Position numbers and translations under genes: made by a program. Under the pieces are notes generated by a model that was not told the origin of the DNA, ran no database searches, and worked only from the letters and a program-made list of their open reading frames with translations. Shown here piece after piece: positions 48,360 to 57,246 of a DNA stretch of 64,000 bases (positions within the stretch are counted from its first letter, which is position 1; the number at the start of each line of letters is the position of its first letter). Source of the DNA: Nannocystis sp. GTDB lineage: Bacteria > Myxococcota_A > Polyangia > Nannocystales > Nannocystaceae. Where the stretch lies: positions 95,111 through 159,110 of the forward strand of contig NZ_JADJNN010000023.1 in assembly GCF_016714285.1 (NCBI RefSeq), given 5' to 3'.

Positions 48360-50048
48360 ATGCGATCGATCGGTGGCCTGGGGGGTGTGGGTGGTATCTG
48401 GGGTGGCTCGAGTCGGCGGTGGATCTGGGCGGTGCTCGTGGGGAGCAGCCACAGCGTCGCGCCCGCGGGCTGCGGCGACGACGCGCGCAGTAGCGCCAGT
48501 GAGGGCGTGTCGGCGTCGGCGACCGAGGTGAGCGCCACGGCCGTGACGATGACCACGCCGACCACCAGCGGCGCGAGTGACAGTCTCTCGGGCACCACGG
48601 CCGACGCTGGCAGCATCAGCGCGTCGATGACGGAGGCGTCGGCGACGCTGCCGACCACGAGCCTCAGCGGCACCAGTGACACCAGCGCCACTGGCAGCAC
48701 CAGCGACAGCGGGGGCGAGGTCGGGTTCTGCGGCGACGACCCGCCCAAGGGCTTCATCGGGCCGTTCAACGCCGAGTGCAAGACCGAGCCGCAGATCGGC
48801 ACCTTCACGCCGGTGCTCGAATGGAACAAGCAGACCTGGGTCGACGCGCCTGCCTACAATCAGGTGATGATGACCCCGATCGTGGCCACGATCACCGACG
48901 ATGACGCCGACGGCGTGTACGGCAGCGCGGGCGACCTGCCCTCGGTGCTGATCGTCGCCTACGCGGGCGCGGCCTACCAGGCGACCGGCGTGCTGCGGGC
49001 GATCTCCGGCGACGGCACCAAGGAGCTGCTGGCGGTCGCCAATCAGAACATCGCCGCGTGCTCGGGCATCGCGGTCGGTGACCTCGACGCCGACGGCAAG
49101 CCTGAATTGGTGGTTGTCCAGGCCGGCGGGTCGGTGGCGGCGCTCGGCCACGACGGCGCCCTCAAGTGGGCCAGCGCGGCCTATCCGGGCGACATCGCCT
49201 TCTCCTTCATGTCGGCCCCGGCGATCGCCGACCTCGACGCCGACGGCAAGCCAGAGGTGATTGTCGGGCGCGTGATCCTCAACAATGATGGCAGCCTGCG
49301 CGGCAAGGGTATGTACGGCACCGGCGCGCCGACGTATGGCAGCACTTCCTTCGCCGCCGACCTCGAGGGGGACGGCGTACAGGAGGTTATCGTCGGCAAC
49401 GCGGTGTACCACGCCGACGGCAGCCACCTGTGGTCGATCCCCGAGCCCGACGGCTATCCGGCGGTCGCCGACTTCGACAAGGACGGTGGCCCCGAGATCG
49501 TGGTGGTCGGCACCGGCACGGTGCGCCTCCAGACGGCCGGCGGCGGCATGGTGTGGAACGTGGCCAACCCGGCCCAGGTCGGCGGCCCGCCGACCATCGC
49601 CGACTACGACGGCGACGGCCTCCCGGAGGTCGGCGTGGCCGGCAAGGCCGGGTACGTCGTCTTCGACGGCGACGGCACGGTGTTGTGGCAACAGCCCACC
49701 CAGGACGCGAGCTCGGCCGTGACCGGCTCGGCCGTCTATGACTTCGAGGGTGACGGCATCGCCGACGTGGTCTACGCCGACGAGATCAACCTCTACGTAT
49801 ACTCGGGCACGGACGGCGCTGTGAAGCTGCTTTACGACGGTCACAACAGCGGGACGCTGATCGAGTACCCGATCGTGGTCGACGTCGACAATGACGGGCA
49901 GGTCGAGATCGTGGTGGCCCATAATAACCTCATCCAGACCAACTACGGGGTGAGCGTCATCGGGGACCAGGACAAGTCGTGGCGGCCCGGGCGCAAGATC
50001 TGGAATCAACACGCGTACAACATCACGAATAACATAGGCCTGGTTTAG
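48360..50048 (+). CDS. FG-GAP repeat lipoprotein, 3' end apparently truncated at the island boundary
   Basis: The 562-residue secreted protein has a Thr/Ser-rich linker (residues about 45-120), then a beta-propeller of FG-GAP units (VGDLDADGKPELVV, IADLDADGKPEVIV, ADLEGDGVQEVIV, ADFDKDGGPEIVV, ADYDGDGLPEVGV, VDVDNDGQVEIVV). It ends RPGRKIWNQHAYNITNNIGLV. In relatives I know, the WNQHxYxITN motif is followed by several dozen further residues of conserved C-terminus. Here the frame changes character right after ITN and stops, and the recombinase gene starts 103 bp later. The loss looks like disruption by integration. Confidence 0.75.
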   Translation: MRSIGGLGGVGGIWGGSSRRWIWAVLVGSSHSVAPAGCGDDARSSASEGVSASATEVSATAVTMTTPTTSGASDSLSGTTADAGSISASMTEASATLPTTSLSGTSDTSATGSTSDSGGEVGFCGDDPPKGFIGPFNAECKTEPQIGTFTPVLEWNKQTWVDAPAYNQVMMTPIVATITDDDADGVYGSAGDLPSVLIVAYAGAAYQATGVLRAISGDGTKELLAVANQNIAACSGIAVGDLDADGKPELVVVQAGGSVAALGHDGALKWASAAYPGDIAFSFMSAPAIADLDADGKPEVIVGRVILNNDGSLRGKGMYGTGAPTYGSTSFAADLEGDGVQEVIVGNAVYHADGSHLWSIPEPDGYPAVADFDKDGGPEIVVVGTGTVRLQTAGGGMVWNVANPAQVGGPPTIADYDGDGLPEVGVAGKAGYVVFDGDGTVLWQQPTQDASSAVTGSAVYDFEGDGIADVVYADEINLYVYSGTDGAVKLLYDGHNSGTLIEYPIVVDVDNDGQVEIVVAHNNLIQTNYGVSVIGDQDKSWRPGRKIWNQHAYNITNNIGLV

Positions 50049-50150
50049 ATCCGCTCTGCGCGGCCTTGTGACAGAGAATGTGTACTTTCGGACAGGCGAA
50101 TTTCGACCCTTGATTGTCTCGATTTTGTCCCGAAAACTGGAGGCGGAGGT

Positions 50151-51698
50151 ATGGGGATGCTTACGACCGCCCGCGTCCGCGAGCTCAAGCCACAGGACAA
50201 GGTGTACGAGGTGACCTGCGCGGCCGTGGCCGGCTTCGTCGTACGGGTGCTGCCGTCGGGCAAGAAGGTGTTTCTCGTCCGGCACCAGGTCGACGGGAAG
50301 TGGCGGCGCGAGAAGATCGGGCAGATGAGCCCGACGCTCGGCGTCGACGAGGCGCGGAGGCAGGCGCTGCTTATGCTCGGGGGCGAAGCGCGAAGTGAGG
50401 CAGCCGTCCAGCCGGTCGCGCGCCGCTCCGCGCCGAAGTCGGTGCGCCGTGTCGAGCCTGTGAAACAGGTGGAATCGCGGCGAGTGACGGTCCGCGAGCT
50501 GGCGGACCGCTTCGTCCGTGAGTACGTCGATGTCTATCTCAAGCCCGGCACTGCGGCCGCGTATCGGCGGCACCTCGAGGCACATGTCCTGCCCAGGTTG
50601 GGAGACCGGGACTTCGAGAGCGTGACCCGGAGCGACGTGCAGGCGCTTCACGCCAGCCTCAAGCACATCAAGGGGTCCGCCAACTATTCGGTCTGCATCG
50701 TCGGCAGCCTGTACAGCCGGATCATCGATGACTGGAAGCTGTCGAGCATGCCGAACCCCAACCATAAGATCCGGCTGTTCAAGATGAAGACGCGGGAGCG
50801 CTTCTTGACGCCCGAGGAGCGGCGGCACGTGGAGGAGGTTCTGCTCCGCGGGCTGCAGATCTCGCCCGGACGCAAAGGGCACCTGGATCGGATGGGCGTC
50901 TGGGCGCTGCAGCTTCTGTCGCTCACGGGTCTGCGGCGCGACGAGATCCGTGACCTCACCTGGCCGATGGTCGACTGGCAGCACAGCTGCCTGAACCTCC
51001 CCGACACGAAGACCGGCCAGCGGAGCATCCAGGTGCCCTCGCACGTGATCACGCTGCTGCGGCGGATCCATGACCACACGGGTAACCGCAAGGTGGGCCT
51101 CGTGATCACGTCGCGCACGGGTCGGAAGCTCTCGGGGCTGAACCTGACCTGGAAGCGCATCCGGGAGGCCGTGGGCATCCCTGATGTCCGGCTGCACGAT
51201 CTACGGCATTCGTTCGCCAGCGACGCCCTCATGGGTGGTGTCCCGCTGGCGATCGTTGGCGAGATGCTGGGGCACCGGCAGCCGAGCACGACGAAGCGAT
51301 ATGCGCACTTGGCCAACCGCGTTGTCCGCGAGGCGCTTGAGCACACCGCCGATCGCATCGTCGAGGCGAGCAAGCCGCTCCCCGCTCTGCCCGTCGCGCC
51401 ATTCGAGCCGCTGCGCGACGTCCAGTGGGCGGCGATCGTCACCCTCGTCAACGCCGACCGTTCGCGCGGCGGCAGGCCGGTCGACCTGCGGGACGTGGTC
51501 AACGGCATCCGCTGGGTGCTGCACACGCAGGGGCACTGGTCGGACATCCCGGCCACCTATGCATCCACGACGGCGTGCTGGCGGTGGTACAAGCGTTGGT
51601 GCGCGGACGAGACCTGGTCGAAGGTCGAAGCCGCAATCGCGGCACCTTCGGCCGGACCAGCGCGCCGGCCCAGGCCGCGCGCGCGGCCCAAGGATTGA
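50151..51698 (+). CDS. Tyrosine recombinase with C-terminal DUF4096 (IS5-type transposase) domain
   Basis: The 515-residue protein has an N-terminal DUF4102-like arm-binding domain (residues 1-80: LTTARVRELKPQDKVYEV, RREKIGQMSPTLGVDEAR), a SAM-like core-binding domain (about 115-200) and a catalytic domain with the full set of active-site residues: Arg in LTGLRRDEIRDLTW, HDLRHSFAS, LGHRQPSTTKRYAHL. Beyond the normal end, residues about 420-495 form a second module: LRDVQWAAIVTLVN, GGRPVDLRDVVNGIRWVLH, HWSDIPATYAS, WRWYKRW. This matches the DUF4096 N-terminal domain of IS4/IS5 transposases. ATG at 50151 follows GGAGGCGGAGG. It likely integrates the island. Confidence 0.85.
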   Translation: MGMLTTARVRELKPQDKVYEVTCAAVAGFVVRVLPSGKKVFLVRHQVDGKWRREKIGQMSPTLGVDEARRQALLMLGGEARSEAAVQPVARRSAPKSVRRVEPVKQVESRRVTVRELADRFVREYVDVYLKPGTAAAYRRHLEAHVLPRLGDRDFESVTRSDVQALHASLKHIKGSANYSVCIVGSLYSRIIDDWKLSSMPNPNHKIRLFKMKTRERFLTPEERRHVEEVLLRGLQISPGRKGHLDRMGVWALQLLSLTGLRRDEIRDLTWPMVDWQHSCLNLPDTKTGQRSIQVPSHVITLLRRIHDHTGNRKVGLVITSRTGRKLSGLNLTWKRIREAVGIPDVRLHDLRHSFASDALMGGVPLAIVGEMLGHRQPSTTKRYAHLANRVVREALEHTADRIVEASKPLPALPVAPFEPLRDVQWAAIVTLVNADRSRGGRPVDLRDVVNGIRWVLHTQGHWSDIPATYASTTACWRWYKRWCADETWSKVEAAIAAPSAGPARRPRPRARPKD

Positions 51699-51776
51699 GC
51701 AACGGCACGCTGGGTGCGGAGTCGTTCGCGGGCGGGCGTGTCGTGGCGGTGGCGGGGCGTGATATGTTGGCCGGTG

Positions 51777-52256
51777 ATGGATCCCGACTCGCCGCTCACG
51801 CGCGTGCGTCTCGCTCTCGGCGGACGCGGCGGACGCATCGGCGGCGTGGTGCTGGTGTTGCTCGGCGCAGGGCTGGTGGCGACGGGGGTGTGGGGGACGG
51901 AGTGGTTGACGGCGGCCGGCATCTGGTCGGCGCCGCGGGGTCAGGGGCTGGTCGGCGGCACGCTGGCACTTTGCGTGGTTGGGCTTGGCTGCGTGGCGCT
52001 GGGGGCCGGGGCGCTGTTCGGCTCGCACGCTCGCGTGCGCACGGAGCTGGAGGCGATCGGCGAGCGGGTGGCGCAGCCGCGGGCCGACCCGGCGGGGGTC
52101 GCCCGTCAGCAGCCGCTGCCGTTCTGGGTGTGCAGCGAGTGTCGGGTGGTCGAGGCGGGTCTGAGTGGGTGTTGCATGCGCTGCGGAAAGACCGTCGCGT
52201 TCGTGCAGGCGACCGACGAGGGCGAGCGGCGGACCGCAGTCACCGCGCTCGGCTGA
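51777..52256 (+). CDS. Small membrane protein with C-terminal zinc-ribbon-like Cys motif
   Basis: The 159-residue protein has two hydrophobic helices at residues about 20-40 and 55-80 (IGGVVLVLLGAGLVATGVW and LVGGTLALCVVGLGCVALG) and a C-terminal Cys4 cluster WVCSECRVVEAGLSGCCMRCG of rubredoxin/zinc-ribbon style. No family recognised. ATG at 51777 is chosen to start just ahead of the first helix; the frame is open further up. It stands alone between the recombinase and the CHAT gene. Confidence 0.6.
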   Translation: MDPDSPLTRVRLALGGRGGRIGGVVLVLLGAGLVATGVWGTEWLTAAGIWSAPRGQGLVGGTLALCVVGLGCVALGAGALFGSHARVRTELEAIGERVAQPRADPAGVARQQPLPFWVCSECRVVEAGLSGCCMRCGKTVAFVQATDEGERRTAVTALG

Positions 52257-52523
52257 GGCGCGGGGCTCAGGGCGCGTGCAGCACGGCGTGGAGCTCGTCG
52301 CACGCGACGATGCGCGGGTCGGCGGGGTTGCAGATCCATGGGCCCACGACCCTGCGGCCGAGTTCCCCAAGGCTGCACCCGCGGTAATCACCGAGGCCAT
52401 CGTCGCCGAGCGCGTGGCCGGGCGTCATGCTCGCCTACGATGCGGCGACGGGCCGGGCTTTCGAGGGCCTGCGGTCGACATCGACCGCGCTGGGACAGAC
52501 TGGTACCATCCGCCCACTTCGCC

Positions 52524-53321
52524 GTGCCGAGCCGCTGTACCTACGCCATCACCGTCGAGAAGCAGAGCGGCGCGGGCTGGCCGGTCACGGTGAAGATCAC
52601 GCAGGAGGAGATGCTCCCGGTCCAGATCGCGGGGGTCCTGACGCTGGCGCTGGATGAACTGCGGGCGGACGTGGCCCCGCGCGCGTACGGCGAGCGGCTC
52701 GGGCGGGCGCTGTTCTGCGGGGGCGTCCGCGATGCATTCATTCGCGCGCTCGCGGGCCGGGTGGACCCGCTGCACGTGCTGCTCACGCTCGAGGCCGACG
52801 AGCTGCGGCCCCTCGCTTGGGAGTATCTATGTGGGCCGCTCGGCGAGGGCGACGACTTCCTCGGCCTCGATCAGCGGGTCGCGTATTCGCGGTTTCTCAC
52901 CAGTGGGGTCACGCGCCAGTTCAGGCCGCTACGACGCGATCGGCTGCGTGCGCTGGTCGTCGTGGCCAACCCGGCGGGTCTGGCGGACTATCGCCTGCAG
53001 CCCTTCGACGCGCGCGCGGCGCTCGACGCGGTGACCGCCGCCCTGGCCATGCCGATCGACATCCTCGGTAATTTCCCGGCCGCTCGTGGCCCGGCGACCC
53101 TCGATGCATTGTGTGAGGCGCTTACCCAGGACGAATACCCGATCCTGCATGTGGTGGCCCACGGACAGTTCATCGCCACCCGCAGCGAGTCTGTGGTCTA
53201 TCTCGAGAATAAGGAAGGCCATGTAGAGCCGTGCTCGCAGACCAAGCTCAGCGAGCGCCTCGGGGTGCTCCTCGGGGCTCCCGCACTTCGCCTTCTTCGC
53301 CTCATGCGAGAGCGCGAGTGA
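52524..53321 (+). CDS. CHAT-domain peptidase half of a CHAT-kinase fusion (frameshifted)
   Basis: GTG at 52524 starts the protein. The CHAT (caspase-like) domain spans about residues 40-265, with LEADELRPLAWEYL, FLGLDQRVAYSRFL and the catalytic His region YPILHVVAHGQF. The frame stops after LGVLLGAPALRLLRLM. Removing one base near 53288 restores AFFASCESASEASEASAG, including the catalytic Cys in ASCES. Adding one C near 53346 then continues into GAPAGHLVAVLGIPAVVAMS, the next ORF. Two compensating indels therefore separate His and Cys of one active site. CHAT proteases act in bacterial conflict and cell-death pathways. Confidence 0.72.
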   Translation: MPSRCTYAITVEKQSGAGWPVTVKITQEEMLPVQIAGVLTLALDELRADVAPRAYGERLGRALFCGGVRDAFIRALAGRVDPLHVLLTLEADELRPLAWEYLCGPLGEGDDFLGLDQRVAYSRFLTSGVTRQFRPLRRDRLRALVVVANPAGLADYRLQPFDARAALDAVTAALAMPIDILGNFPAARGPATLDALCEALTQDEYPILHVVAHGQFIATRSESVVYLENKEGHVEPCSQTKLSERLGVLLGAPALRLLRLMRERE

Positions 53322-53360
53322 GGCGAGTGAGGCGAGCGCGGGAGCCCCGCCGGTCACCTG

Positions 53361-54794
53361 GTGGCGGTGCTCGGTATCCCGGCGGTGGTAGCGATGAGCC
53401 GCCGGGTATCGATCGCCACAGCGCACGCTTTTACAGCGGCCTTCTATCGCTGTTTGTTGCGCCACGGTCACGTCGACGAGGCATTGGTGGAAGCCACCGC
53501 GGGCCTGCGCGACCGCCCGGATGTGCTGGTGCCAGCGCTGTACGGGCGCCTCGGCGCGAAGCCGCTGTTCTCGATCAGAAGCGAGCCGGGACCGCGCTGG
53601 GAGGAGGATCCAACCAGGCCCGCCGGAGACGATGACAGCGAGCCACCCGGCGACGATATGTTGGGGGTGGTGATCGACGCCCGCTACCGTGTGCTCCGCC
53701 AACTCGGTCACGGTGGCATGGGCACGGTCTACGAGGTCGAACACGTCAAGCTCGGGCAGGGTCGGGCGCTGAAGTTCATGCGCGAGGAGCTTCGCAGCCG
53801 GCCGGGCGCGGCCCGCCGCTTCATGCAGGAGGCGCGCATCCTGTCGACCCTGTCGCACCAGCACGTCGTGTCTGTGCTCGATATGGGCGAGTACGAGGGT
53901 CGCGCATATTACGTGATGGAGCTGCTCGCGGGCGAGGATCTGCGTATACGAGCGCGTCGCGAGGGCCCGTTCACGTGGGCGCGGGCGCGGGCCATCGCGT
54001 TGCAGATCTGTGAAGCGCTGGTGGCGGTGCACGCCAAGGGCATTGTCCACCGCGACTTGAAGCCCAGCAATTGCTTTTGCATGCAGCTACCGCGGGACGC
54101 CGACTTCATCAAGCTCCTCGACTTCGGGGTTGCCTGGGCGCGGCTGCCGAAGGGTGACTCCACGCCGCTGTCGCGCTCGGGCGAGGTGTTCGGCACGGTC
54201 ACCTACATGGCACCCGAGCAGATGGACGGCGTGAGCGCGCCCTCGGTGGATATCTACGCACTGGGCGTGATGATGTACGAACTTCTCACCGGCAAGCTGC
54301 CCTTCGTCGGGACCGACTATGCGGTGATCGCCAAGGTGCTCAAGACGCTCCCGCCGTCGCCGCGCGAGCATCGCCCCGACATCGCGCCGGAGGTCGAGGC
54401 GATCGTGCTGCGCGCCCTGGCGAAGGACCCGGCGGCGCGCCTCGCCACGATGCAGGAATTTGCGGCGGCGATCGCGGCGATCCCCGCGGAGTCTGGCCGG
54501 TTGCGGCGACGGTGCCTCAGCCGCCACAGGACAGCACCGCTCCGCCGGAGAGCCCACCCGCGACACCTCCGGCGGAGAGCCCACCCGTCATACCTCCGGC
54601 GGAGAGCCCACCCGTCATTCCTCCGGCTGAGGCTGAGAGCCCACCCGTCGCAGCTCCGGCTGAGAGCCCACCCGTCGCAGCTCCGGCTGAGAGCCCACCC
54701 GTCACACCTCCGGTTGAGAGCCCCCCCGTCACACCTCCGGTTGAGAGCCCCCGTCACACCTCCGGTTGAGAGCCCCCGTCACACCTCCGGTTGA
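53361..54794 (+). CDS. Ser/Thr kinase half of the CHAT-kinase fusion
   Basis: The first 75 residues (LVAVLGIPAVVAMSRRVS ... VPALYGRLGAKPLFS) are the end of the CHAT domain. After a short acidic linker comes a complete Hanks kinase: LGHGGMGTVYEVEH, RALKFMREE, GIVHRDLKPSN, LLDFGVAW, GTVTYMAPEQ and ALAKDPAARLATMQEF. Near 54505 one missing C (GGCCGG for GGCCCGG) shifts the frame out of the intended Pro-rich linker (VAATVPQPP then ESPP repeats). In the corrected frame a stop comes at 54767-54769 within the repeats. The tail after the frameshift is Arg/His-rich nonsense. Together with 52524-53321 this is one predicted enzyme. Confidence 0.78.
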   Translation: MAVLGIPAVVAMSRRVSIATAHAFTAAFYRCLLRHGHVDEALVEATAGLRDRPDVLVPALYGRLGAKPLFSIRSEPGPRWEEDPTRPAGDDDSEPPGDDMLGVVIDARYRVLRQLGHGGMGTVYEVEHVKLGQGRALKFMREELRSRPGAARRFMQEARILSTLSHQHVVSVLDMGEYEGRAYYVMELLAGEDLRIRARREGPFTWARARAIALQICEALVAVHAKGIVHRDLKPSNCFCMQLPRDADFIKLLDFGVAWARLPKGDSTPLSRSGEVFGTVTYMAPEQMDGVSAPSVDIYALGVMMYELLTGKLPFVGTDYAVIAKVLKTLPPSPREHRPDIAPEVEAIVLRALAKDPAARLATMQEFAAAIAAIPAESGRLRRRCLSRHRTAPLRRRAHPRHLRRRAHPSYLRRRAHPSFLRLRLRAHPSQLRLRAHPSQLRLRAHPSHLRLRAPPSHLRLRAPVTPPVESPRHTSG

Positions 54795-54830
54795 GAGCCC
54801 CCGTCACACCTCCGGTTGAGAGCCCACCCA
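54560..54830. repeat. 24/27-bp Pro-rich linker repeats with three 25-bp units
   Basis: Units of GAGAGCCCACCCGTC...CCTCCG encode ESPPV-x-PPA/V. The last five units are 27, 27, 25, 25 and 25 bp (starts 54689, 54716, 54743, 54768, 54793). The 25-bp units have a C5 run where the 27-bp units have C7 or CCCACCC. The first 25-bp unit creates an in-frame TGA at 54767-54769; after three such units the original frame returns. Confidence 0.85.
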
Positions 54831-55429
54831 ATCGCGTATTTGTTCGCATCGTGGTCCTTGGATCGACCGCGGTGATATGCGTCCTGATCGTCTGGGGATA
54901 TCTTTCGGAGAGCCCGAAGGACAGTGCGAGCATCGTCCGTGGCGCATTGTCCTGGTGGTCCAGCGTGGCCGAAAAATCCGAGGAGCTGACGAAGGCGACC
55001 GACCGGGGAGGGGCGTTGAGCGGAACAAGCGCGCTACCTGTGGATGATACGACTGGTGACGCGGGGTCGTCGCACGAGGGGCCGTCGAGTGGAACGAGCG
55101 TGCCCCGCGTCGACGAAACGACGGGTGGCGATGGATTGACGGGAGGAATCGACCCGGGTGGCGTCAAGCCTCCGCCGCCGCCGAAGAAGGTGAAGAAAGG
55201 TCTCTCCGCGGACAATGAACTCCGAATTAGCACTGCAATTCGGGCGATCAATCGGACGTCCGTCGCTTACTGCAACACGCCGGATAGCCCCGATTCCGCG
55301 ACGGTCGAGGTGTGTCTGGCAGGGACGGTCGCCAAGGTGAAGTCGGTGACAGTGTCGGGGCTTGACAAGGATTGCATCCGCCAGGTGGTGCAACGAGAGT
55401 TGCGGAGTGATCACCCAAAAGGAGGACGG
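54818..55429 (+). other. Transmembrane helix and C-terminal domain of the CHAT-kinase protein
   Basis: Open in the frame that continues from the linker repeats. It encodes a membrane helix (RIVVLGSTAVICVLIVWGYL), a Ser/Thr/Gly linker and a small domain after PPPPPKKVKK with two Cys (VAYCNTPD, DKDCIRQVVQ) that resembles a TonB/AgmX-like C-terminus. No stop separates it from the following gene; a one-base shift near 55408 would give TGA in GCGGAGTGATC. It is cut off from the kinase by the stop in the 25-bp repeats. Confidence 0.55.
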
Positions 55430-56903
55430 ATGCGCGAAATTCTCGGTGTGGTTCCCCAAATAATGAGCGTTCGTGGGCGAGTCCGATCCCTTGTCGCGGC
55501 GATGGCGCTCCTGGTTGGCCAGGCAACGGCGGTGGCCGGGCCGGCGAGACCGTTGCCCGGAGAGCCCCGGAGCGCCCACGCGCTCGCCGGTCAACTCTAT
55601 AAGCAGGCGATGAGGCTCTCGGATGCGGGGGATATTGCGGGTGCGATCGATCTCCTGCGTCAAGCGCACCAGGCACTTGTGGCGATCGAGGCACCGCCGG
55701 AGGCACAAAGCGGCATCCCCTGGCTGCTGAGCGACGCGCTCAGGGAGCAGTGGACGCGCGACGGCGACCTCACCCGTCTCGACGAGGCCCTCAAGATCCT
55801 CGAGGACCACCGGCGTGCGTGGGGCTCGCAGGACATCGAGGCCGCTCAGCTTGCGCGCGAGCGGGCGCAGAAGGGTATCGCCGAGCTCTCGCGGCTGCGC
55901 GCCAAGGCGCTCTATGATCAGGCTCTCGCGCGCCAGCAGGCGGCCGACCCCACGGGCTCCGCTGCCCTCCTGCAGCAGGCGCTTCGCGGCCTCGAGACCG
56001 CGTCCGCGCTCACGGAACCATTGGCGCGTGAGGTCGTTGATGCGCTGGTCGGGGCCTGCAACGAGAACTTCGCCGCGACGAAGGACAGTCAGCACCTGCA
56101 AACAGCGGAGGCCGCGCTGGTCGCCGCAAGGAAGGCGTGGGAGCCTTCGAGCCTGGAGGGTCGGGCGGAACAATTGGCGCACATCGAGGCTCAGCTCGGC
56201 GAGCTGCGCCGCCAGCCCATTCGCGTACTCCACCAGTCGGCGATCGACGCCGCCGCGTCCGGGGACCATCGCCGTGCGGGTGAGCTGTGGACGAAGGCGT
56301 TCTCGGAGCTGTCCGCCCTCGGCGGTCTGCCTGAGCCGACGGGCGCCGCGATCGTCGGCGCGGCGGTAGGCTCGGCGGAAAAGGCCTTTGAAAGTAGGCA
56401 TGACCCAGGCAGCCTGGAGGCAGCAAAAGGGCTTGTTAAATCGTACCTGGAGGGGTGTCCGGCGATGGCGAAGAGCGGACACTGCGAGCTCGAGCAAGCG
56501 AGCGTGCACCAGAAGCGGCTGCAAGACCTGAGTAAGTGGCCGCCTCCGTCACCTCCTCCTCCGGAGCCCTCGCCGCATCCTCCTCCGGAGCCCTCGCCGC
56601 ATCGCGGGGTACTCGTCAGCGGGGCCGTGCTGGTGGCGCTCGGCGCCGGCTCGCTCATGGCGATGGGTGTGGGCTCGGCCGAAGAGAGCGCCGACCAGGA
56701 GCCGCCGGTGCCATCGAGGCCGATTATGGGTTTGTTCAAAGCCGGTGGCCAATGTGTTGCTGGACAAGTGGCTGCTGGCGGGTGCCACCACGGGCGCGGC
56801 GCTTTTGGCCGTGGGGCTGCATAGGCGGGGGCAGGCCCGGGTAACGGTCCAGCCGATGCTACAGCGACGGGCGGCTGGCTTGCAGGTCGCCCTTCAGTTC
56901 TAG
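55430..56903 (+). CDS. Secreted TPR-like helical protein (frameshift near 56740)
   Basis: ATG at 55430 has a strong AAAAGGAGG Shine-Dalgarno. A signal peptide follows (LVAAMALLVGQATAVAG), then about 330 residues of helical repeats: LAGQLYKQAMRLSDAGDIAG, ALYDQALARQQAADPTGSAALL, HQSAIDAAASGDHRRAGEL. A Pro-rich linker leads to a hydrophobic helix (VLVSGAVLVALGAGSLMAMG). The frame as given runs to 56824, but the expected C-terminus (LLAGATTGAALLAVGLHRRG ... AGLQVALQF) is in another frame ending at 56903, so an indel lies near 56740. It follows the CHAT-kinase gene directly and is probably its operon partner. Confidence 0.65.
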
Positions 56904-56912
56904 GAGGTTAAT

Positions 56913-57056
56913 ATGTCCAACATGTACATGAGGACCATTCTTCTGCTCGCTTCGTTCGCTACAACCGGTTGCTTCTACGGCGACCTCGAAGGCAAGTCTT
57001 GTAGCGAAGACAAGTTCTGCGGCGAGGGCTTGGAGTGTCTTGGCGGGTACCTGTAG
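56913..57056 (+). CDS. Lipoprotein signal and Cys-rich N-terminus, likely 5' end of the RCC1-repeat gene
   Basis: ATG at 56913 after AGGAGG encodes a 47-residue peptide with lipobox ASFATTGCFYG and Cys residues (KSCSEDKFCGEGLECLGG) resembling small EGF-like starts of lipoproteins. The stop at 57054 is removed by dropping one base in GGGTACCTGTAGG, which gives GGTCRNWW and keeps the Cys pattern. A second repair near 57118 (a missing C) gives VSIGVGATHSCAVMAPG, an RCC1-style strand, and leads to the ORF below. I regard it as the N-terminus of that protein. Confidence 0.5.
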   Translation: MSNMYMRTILLLASFATTGCFYGDLEGKSCSEDKFCGEGLECLGGYL

Positions 57057-57246
57057 GAATTGGTGGAAGTGCAGCGTCTCGCCGCGCCGGACTTGGCTGT
57101 CTCGATCGGCGTCGGAGCCACCATAGTTGCGCCGTAATGGCTCCGGGAAGGTACGATGTTGGGGGTCGAATCATTGGGAGGAACCTCGGATATCCTGAGC
57201 TTCCGGGTCTGACAAGGTATGTGGCTCACCTAGTGAACTTGGTGAT

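Noticed and set aside
50049..50150. Dispersed-palindrome copy (TTCGGACAGGCG) at the island edge
   Set aside because: Only a weak half-site with no matching TGTCC arm at the right spacing; not counted as a copy.
48291..51197. A 968-codon minus-strand frame across the FG-GAP and recombinase genes
   Set aside because: No domain features; both opposing genes are well supported.
54560..54830. CRISPR array
   Set aside because: The repeats are contiguous coding units of 24-27 bp without spacers.
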